Below, in pieces: positions 59,591 through 64,000 of a stretch of 64,000 bases of DNA; the stretch's first letter is position 1, and each line of letters starts with the position of its first letter. Below the pieces are notes generated by a model, which was given only the letters and a program-made list of their open reading frames with translations, did not search any database and was not told the origin of the DNA. The position numbers and the translations under genes were made by a program. The DNA lies in contig NC_054083.1 in the NCBI RefSeq assembly GCF_017562075.2, positions 28,739,558 to 28,803,557 of the forward strand. Reading direction: 5' to 3'. The DNA is from Anopheles merus. Taxonomy: Eukaryota > Arthropoda > Insecta > Diptera > Culicidae.

Positions 59591-61447
59591 TTAGTGGTAG
59601 TAAGCCAGAGGGGCGGCGGCCTTGCCGTGATACTCGACGGTTCCGTGAGCCGGAGCATAGGCGTGCGAGGCGTAGACGGCCGGGGCAGCGTGGCTAGCGT
59701 ACACAGCCGGGGCAGCGTGGCTGGCGTACACAGCTGGGGCAGCGTGCGAGACGACGGTCTTGGCGACGACAGCCGGGGCGGCGTAGACGGCCGGGGCAGC
59801 ATGGGAAGCATAGACGGCCGGGGCGGCGTGCGAGGCGTAGACGGCCGGGGCGGCGTGGGCAACGACGGCCGGGGCGGCATGGGCCACAACGGTCTTGGCG
59901 TGGACAGACGGGGCCGACTTGCTGACGACGGCGTTGAATCCGTTCACATCATCGGCGGTGTAGTCGACGGTGCGCACGGAACCGTCCGGCTCGACGAGGG
60001 AGTACTGGCCCTTCACGACATCACCGTCGCGGCTCTCGACCTGCGACTTGACATCTCCGGTCAAACTATCGTGAACACCATAGTTGTAGGAGTATTTGGG
60101 GTGAGCCTGCAAAGAAGCGCAACCGGAAACGAATGGTTAATGATCGGTCCGAACGGTGTCCTTCACGGTGCGCATGGGCTACGGTTTCCGTTGCAAACCA
60201 TTCCACCGTAACCATGTAGCAGCAGCTACCGATGGGTGAGGTGTGACTAACATATTCACTTATTAGCATATTATCTTTGGGATGGAAATTGAGATGCGTT
60301 GGTTATCGAGCGCGATCAAATTTCGGTAGCATTTGCTGCTAAATTTAACGATCGTGCCTTTCAAGAAAGATCGAAAGATATATTTAAACGACCCATTAGT
60401 AAGCGATCGTATGGCGATCAATAAAAATGTAACACTCGCTTTTAACCATCAGGCAAGCTTCGATGACCTCTTGGCACCGGCAGCCATCTGATCGTTATCG
60501 GGGTGAATTTTCACCCACCTTTGCTAATGCATCGATCAAATGGATTGATCAACTAGATAGAAAACGCGATCACGGTCACTTGGTTACGCATTTGTGCCTG
60601 AATTGGTTGCAGTAGGCGCACTTGGACGTTCAGCGACGCCGCCAAAAGGGGCAGATGAGTGGTCAAGAGATGCAACCATTAATTAGGAATCGTTTTGATG
60701 TCACCTTTTAAAGGATTTGTTTTGCATTGGCGTTAAGCTGTGTTGTTGTGTGAGACTACAACTACATGGCTGAAAGTTTTGTTTGAATGCTAGCAACCCT
60801 TTTTGCTTGTATTAATGAAGTACAACCTGCTTTTCAATAAGCTCAAGTGTTTTCTTTTTGTAAAACTTTGAGAATTATTTGGAATTTTAACAAAACACTT
60901 CAAGCGAAACGAACCTTCAAATTCTACTAATCAAGATTCCGTTAAAAAAATTCAAGGAGCTTTTTTAAGAGGTTATGTTATACTATAACTATAACCACTT
61001 TTTCACAAAAAACTATTAATTTTTCAAGAAATATTCAACACAGTAATTTAATCTTTACTCAAAAATAAGTAAGATTTTGCCAAGCAAAAATCGAGACACT
61101 AATCCAAAACATTCTGATTATCCTTAAAATTCACACCGTCTGTCACAATCACTGTTTTGCAGAGTTGCCCTAATAACGAATTACTCACGTAGTAGTCTCC
61201 CTGGTATTCAGTGGCGAGCGGGACCACACCGGCGGCGGCAACTCCGAGCACAGCCAGGCACACAAGCGACTGCAATTGGTAAGGAGACGAGAACATGGTG
61301 GAGAGATTAGAACACTTCAAGACTCTTCCTACAGGACACTTTGCTGGCACCGAGAACAACAGCTGCTTGGTTGGTTAGAAGAAGCGCCCAAAGCGTTCTC
61401 CCCCCGCAAAGCTGCACCACAATGAAACTCACTTTGAAGAAAGCCAT
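59591..61447 (-). CDS. RR-2 cuticular protein (classical type) with Ala/Val/His repeat tail
   Basis: Secreted chitin-binding cuticle protein of 203 residues. Minus-strand exons are 61447-61433 (MAFFK), 61269-61189 and 60106-59591, with clean GT/AG sites (GTGAGT donors twice) and in-phase joins. The signal peptide is MAFFKSLVCLAVLGVAAAG. The RR-2 domain (residues 33-92) begins right after the second intron: AHPKYSYNYGVHDSLTGDVK, SQVESRDGDVVKG, QYSLVEPDGSVRTVDYTADD, VNGFNAVV. The phase-0 intron after D-Y-Y is at the same place as in the 47387 gene. The C-terminal half is made of AAPAVYASHAAPAVYAS-like units and AAPAVVAKTVV-like units, with a YHGKAAAPLAYYH end; such A-A-P-A repeats are common in hard-cuticle proteins. 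TATA is at 61545-61552. No clear polyadenylation signal is seen between the stop codon and the next gene. Confidence 0.94.
59640..59900. repeat. Tandem coding repeats in the tail of the 61447 RR-2 gene
   Basis: Units around gtagacggccggggc and agc or gcc GTG variants recur every 24-39 bases, encoding A-A-P-A-V-Y-A-S-H. The high similarity between neighbouring units suggests recent expansion or conversion within the gene. The long antisense open frame across it (Gly/Arg/Val-rich) is a by-product. Confidence 0.85.
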
Positions 61448-61544
61448 TTTAGATTGGGTTGTTAGGTTGTTTTTAGCAAGCTTTGCTTTGCAACTAGGAC
61501 GAGTTCTGAACTGCGAATGATATCTAACTGATTTGTGCTGACCG

Positions 61545-61552
61545 CTTTTATA
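61545..61552 (-). promoter_or_regulatory. TATA box of the 61447 RR-2 gene
   Basis: tataaaag on the minus strand about 100 bases before the start codon, with initiator-like tcagtt at 61531-61526 and gcagtt at about 61514-61509. Confidence 0.7.
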
Positions 61553-64000
61553 GTCAACTCCACCCGTGCGTTGGTACGCGCGCTTTCTGCCGGGCCGATG
61601 TCCGTGGGGCTTCGGGTAGTGGATTTTGTTGTTGTTCCTCGAGTCCTCCGTTTTGCCGCCGTCACCACCGTCGTCACCGATTCCTCAATCCAATCGACAA
61701 ACTTCCCTTTCACTCTCAACGGTTCGCTAGCGCCGTTTCATTCGCCTTCTCTAAACCTTTTGCTTAACGTGCGAACCGAGCCACAAGCTCTTCAAACCTT
61801 GCGTTCTTGCCGGCACAATCGTACGGCACCGTTGATCTTAGCAGGAGATTCGAAGAAACAAGAGTAAGAGAAGGAGAGAAAGAGAGAGCGCGCGTCACTT
61901 GATCGTCACATCGCCGAAGGAGATAGAGCAATGCGCGTGAGAGTAAGAGAGCTTGTCTAGTAATCGTAATAGTGTCCAACATGCCCAGATGCTGCACGGT
62001 GCTCCGAACCGACGAAGGAAGCTAAACCGAAACACTACCGCGTATGCAGCTGGAGGGTGTAACAAACGGAGTTTGAAGGGAGGGAGAAGGCAGTGTCATA
62101 CGAGATACCGTTGACGTGTGACGTCAGGTCGGCTGATGCGAAAGGGGTTGAACAACGAAAAGCAGCAGAAGGGAGCAAAGCGGCCCATTATTTTACCACT
62201 CAATCGATCATTACACGATCGGACTCGTACAAACGAGGTGGACGGCTTGGGAGGGGCAGGCTGGACATTTTTACTGCACACCCTCTTGCACGCTCGCTTT
62301 CGGACGCAGTGCCGGATGCGTTTTGCGGTGTTCGTGGAGTTTGACTGAAAGAACAAACAAACGATCGAACCAAAAAGAAGCAACAACTACAATAGCAACA
62401 ACAAAAAATCACGCACCAACAAAGCATTCTTGCGAACGAACCATGAAATGAGATGTAGTCCGGTCCCGCGTGTGGTCTTGGCGGGGTCTGTCAGCCCTAA
62501 AACCCGATCCATATCCTCATTTGTCCGATGGGAATGATTTGATTTTTATTAACCCCGCTCGGCTCGGCTCGACCGACGAAGTGCCAGCTGGCCAACCATT
62601 CCACGCGCTCGCCGAGTGAAGGTCGCGCTGTGGTCCAGGGTGCGAATAAAGTTTTGCCAGCCAATTCTTCCACATTATATTGGTATAATTCGGTACGGCC
62701 AACAAAGAATTCTTGCTTGCGGTCTAGCAAAGGGCTACTCGAAAAAAGGGCAAATGAGCGATCGTGCGGTGCGTCACATCCGGCTGACAAGCAAGAGACG
62801 GGACTGTGGGCTTTAATTGAATTTTTGGTTGAAAATTCCACGCAGCCTTTGCCTCAGTTCCGGGTGTGGATGTTTGGGTCAATGGAGAAGCTTTCTTTGC
62901 TTCCTGGTTGTCAGGTAAGGTATAATTTACCTACACGAGTTTCTAAAAACCAAAAAAATAAAAACAAATCGTAAGCTAGAATTCCATTTAACATGATCAA
63001 CAAACAGTTCAATAAAAAAAGTATTTTATTGTGGTGTTCTACATTCCGTGATTACACATGAAAATGTATACTACTTAAAATTAAATAAACAAAAAAAGAT
63101 GAATCTTTTCATAGCATACCATAGCTGCTATTGCCCTTAATCAAATAAACTGTCTGACCGGATTTTCTCCCAAGTCATTTAATCTTACAATTTTTGTTCG
63201 TCCGTTAGAATTTTTCTTTGTTCTGAACCATAATAGATGAAGAATTTCATAATATTGCACTTTTTCCATGTTTCTACTATATCATCTTTATTCACTACTA
63301 AAGTGCCATTAATCTACAGCTCCGCGAATTCACCATTCATATAACCTTTGATCCCATAAGGCTTAATTTAATAACTTTACAACCCAGAACAAACCAAATA
63401 CAAACAACGTACGCCGCCACGGCTTTATTACCGTTATGATTATTAGCTAACTTGTCATTTTTGTGTGCCTTTTGGCCGCCGCCCAAACTGTCATTGTGGT
63501 TAGCTTAATGCGTTTTAAAGCTACTCCGCTCAAATTTTGGATTTTTTTTACCAGCAGCACAAGCAAAACCACACAAAAGACGCACGGCTACCCAGAAAAC
63601 AAAACCAAAAAAAACCAACGCAACCCCACCCACAGCACTGCCTGTATAAGGGTGGCTCGGCGGAGCGCACAACAACCATCCATTCGTTCAGCTTCACTTC
63701 CCGAAACTTGATTTGGGAGGAGGTGGGTTTGTAGCAGATTGCGAACGCCACTTAGTAGCGAAACATTTAGCAGCCAAAAGATCTGCCAATGAAGCAAACA
63801 AACAAAAAAACGGACGCAAAAGACAAATGATTCCGAGCGGACGCCCATACCACACGCCACTACTAAACCCCCGGAGGGTAGAGCAACATAAAAGATCGCG
63901 TTCCGTTTGCACCGGTCGACAGCGGACCCTATCACTATGGGGCGCGCATGCTGGCACGGAGAAGCATTAAGCATCGGTATCGGTGTCGAAATGGTTTGCA
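61553..64000. other. Region right of the last RR-2 gene
   Basis: About 2.4 kb. It includes a GA-rich run near 61860-61960, GC-rich sequence to 62900, AT-rich sequence at 62930-63420, and A-rich runs around 63540-63620. No open frame has a splice context, signal peptide or recognisable motif. Upstream regulatory DNA of the 61447 gene is expected in the first part. Confidence 0.4.

Noticed and set aside
59594..60211. 205-codon antisense frame, Gly/Arg/Val-rich
   Set aside because: Antisense shadow of the repeat tail of the 61447 RR-2 gene.
61099..61359. Alternative start giving an 86-codon frame with the same hydrophobic segment as the 61447 RR-2 gene
   Set aside because: The MAFFK exon at 61447-61433 splices cleanly to the signal peptide and matches the gene style here; the alternative frame reads through intron sequence on both sides.

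Overview
The window looks like nuclear DNA of an insect, most likely a mosquito close to Anopheles. I infer this from six cuticular proteins with the Rebers-Riddiford RR-2 chitin-binding domain, from spliced genes with short first coding exons and 60-160 base introns, from TATA boxes followed by TCAGT-type initiators, from many GT/CA microsatellites and from tRNA-derived SINE-like repeats. Species identity is an inference; no database search was possible.

Layout. At 89-4056 (-) lies a spliced gene for a secreted Gln-rich, Tyr/Lys-rich protein I do not recognise. An RR-2 gene follows at 6896-7443 (+). About 14 kb then hold little beyond microsatellites and one weak spliced candidate (16321-17814, -). 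From 21.3 to 30.9 kb is a dense block: a 631-residue secreted protein of unknown function (21499-23469, +), two tail-to-tail RR-2 genes (24107-24948, + and 25386-25961, -), a secreted Arg/Glu-rich coiled-coil protein (27282-28132, -) and a single-exon RR-2 gene (30331-30759, -). At 34004-39751 sits a 5.75 kb near-perfect palindrome with no spacer, best described as a foldback-type element or an inverted duplication. Further on are two RR-2 genes of the classical kind with different exon architecture (41682-47387, - and 59591-61447, -), and between them about 11 kb without a gene I can support, a SINE with a perfect 13-base target-site duplication (57991-58199), and a small candidate three-pass membrane protein gene (58792-59266, -).

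How it fits together. The confident genes are nearly all secreted structural proteins: RR-2 proteins bind chitin in stiff cuticle, and the three unrecognised secreted proteins have the low-complexity, charged or Tyr-rich composition common in extracellular matrix. I read the window as a cuticle-gene neighbourhood. The RR-2 genes fall into two groups. Four divergent ones (6.9, 24.1, 26.0 and 30.8 kb) have an uninterrupted chitin-binding exon and a Trp in the GD-K-x-x-W stretch. Two classical ones (47.4 and 61.4 kb) have a phase-0 intron just before the domain, the GDVKSQ signature and His/Ala/Val-rich tails. The most unusual structure is the giant palindrome, whose two arms carry the same SINE-like insertion in mirror image.
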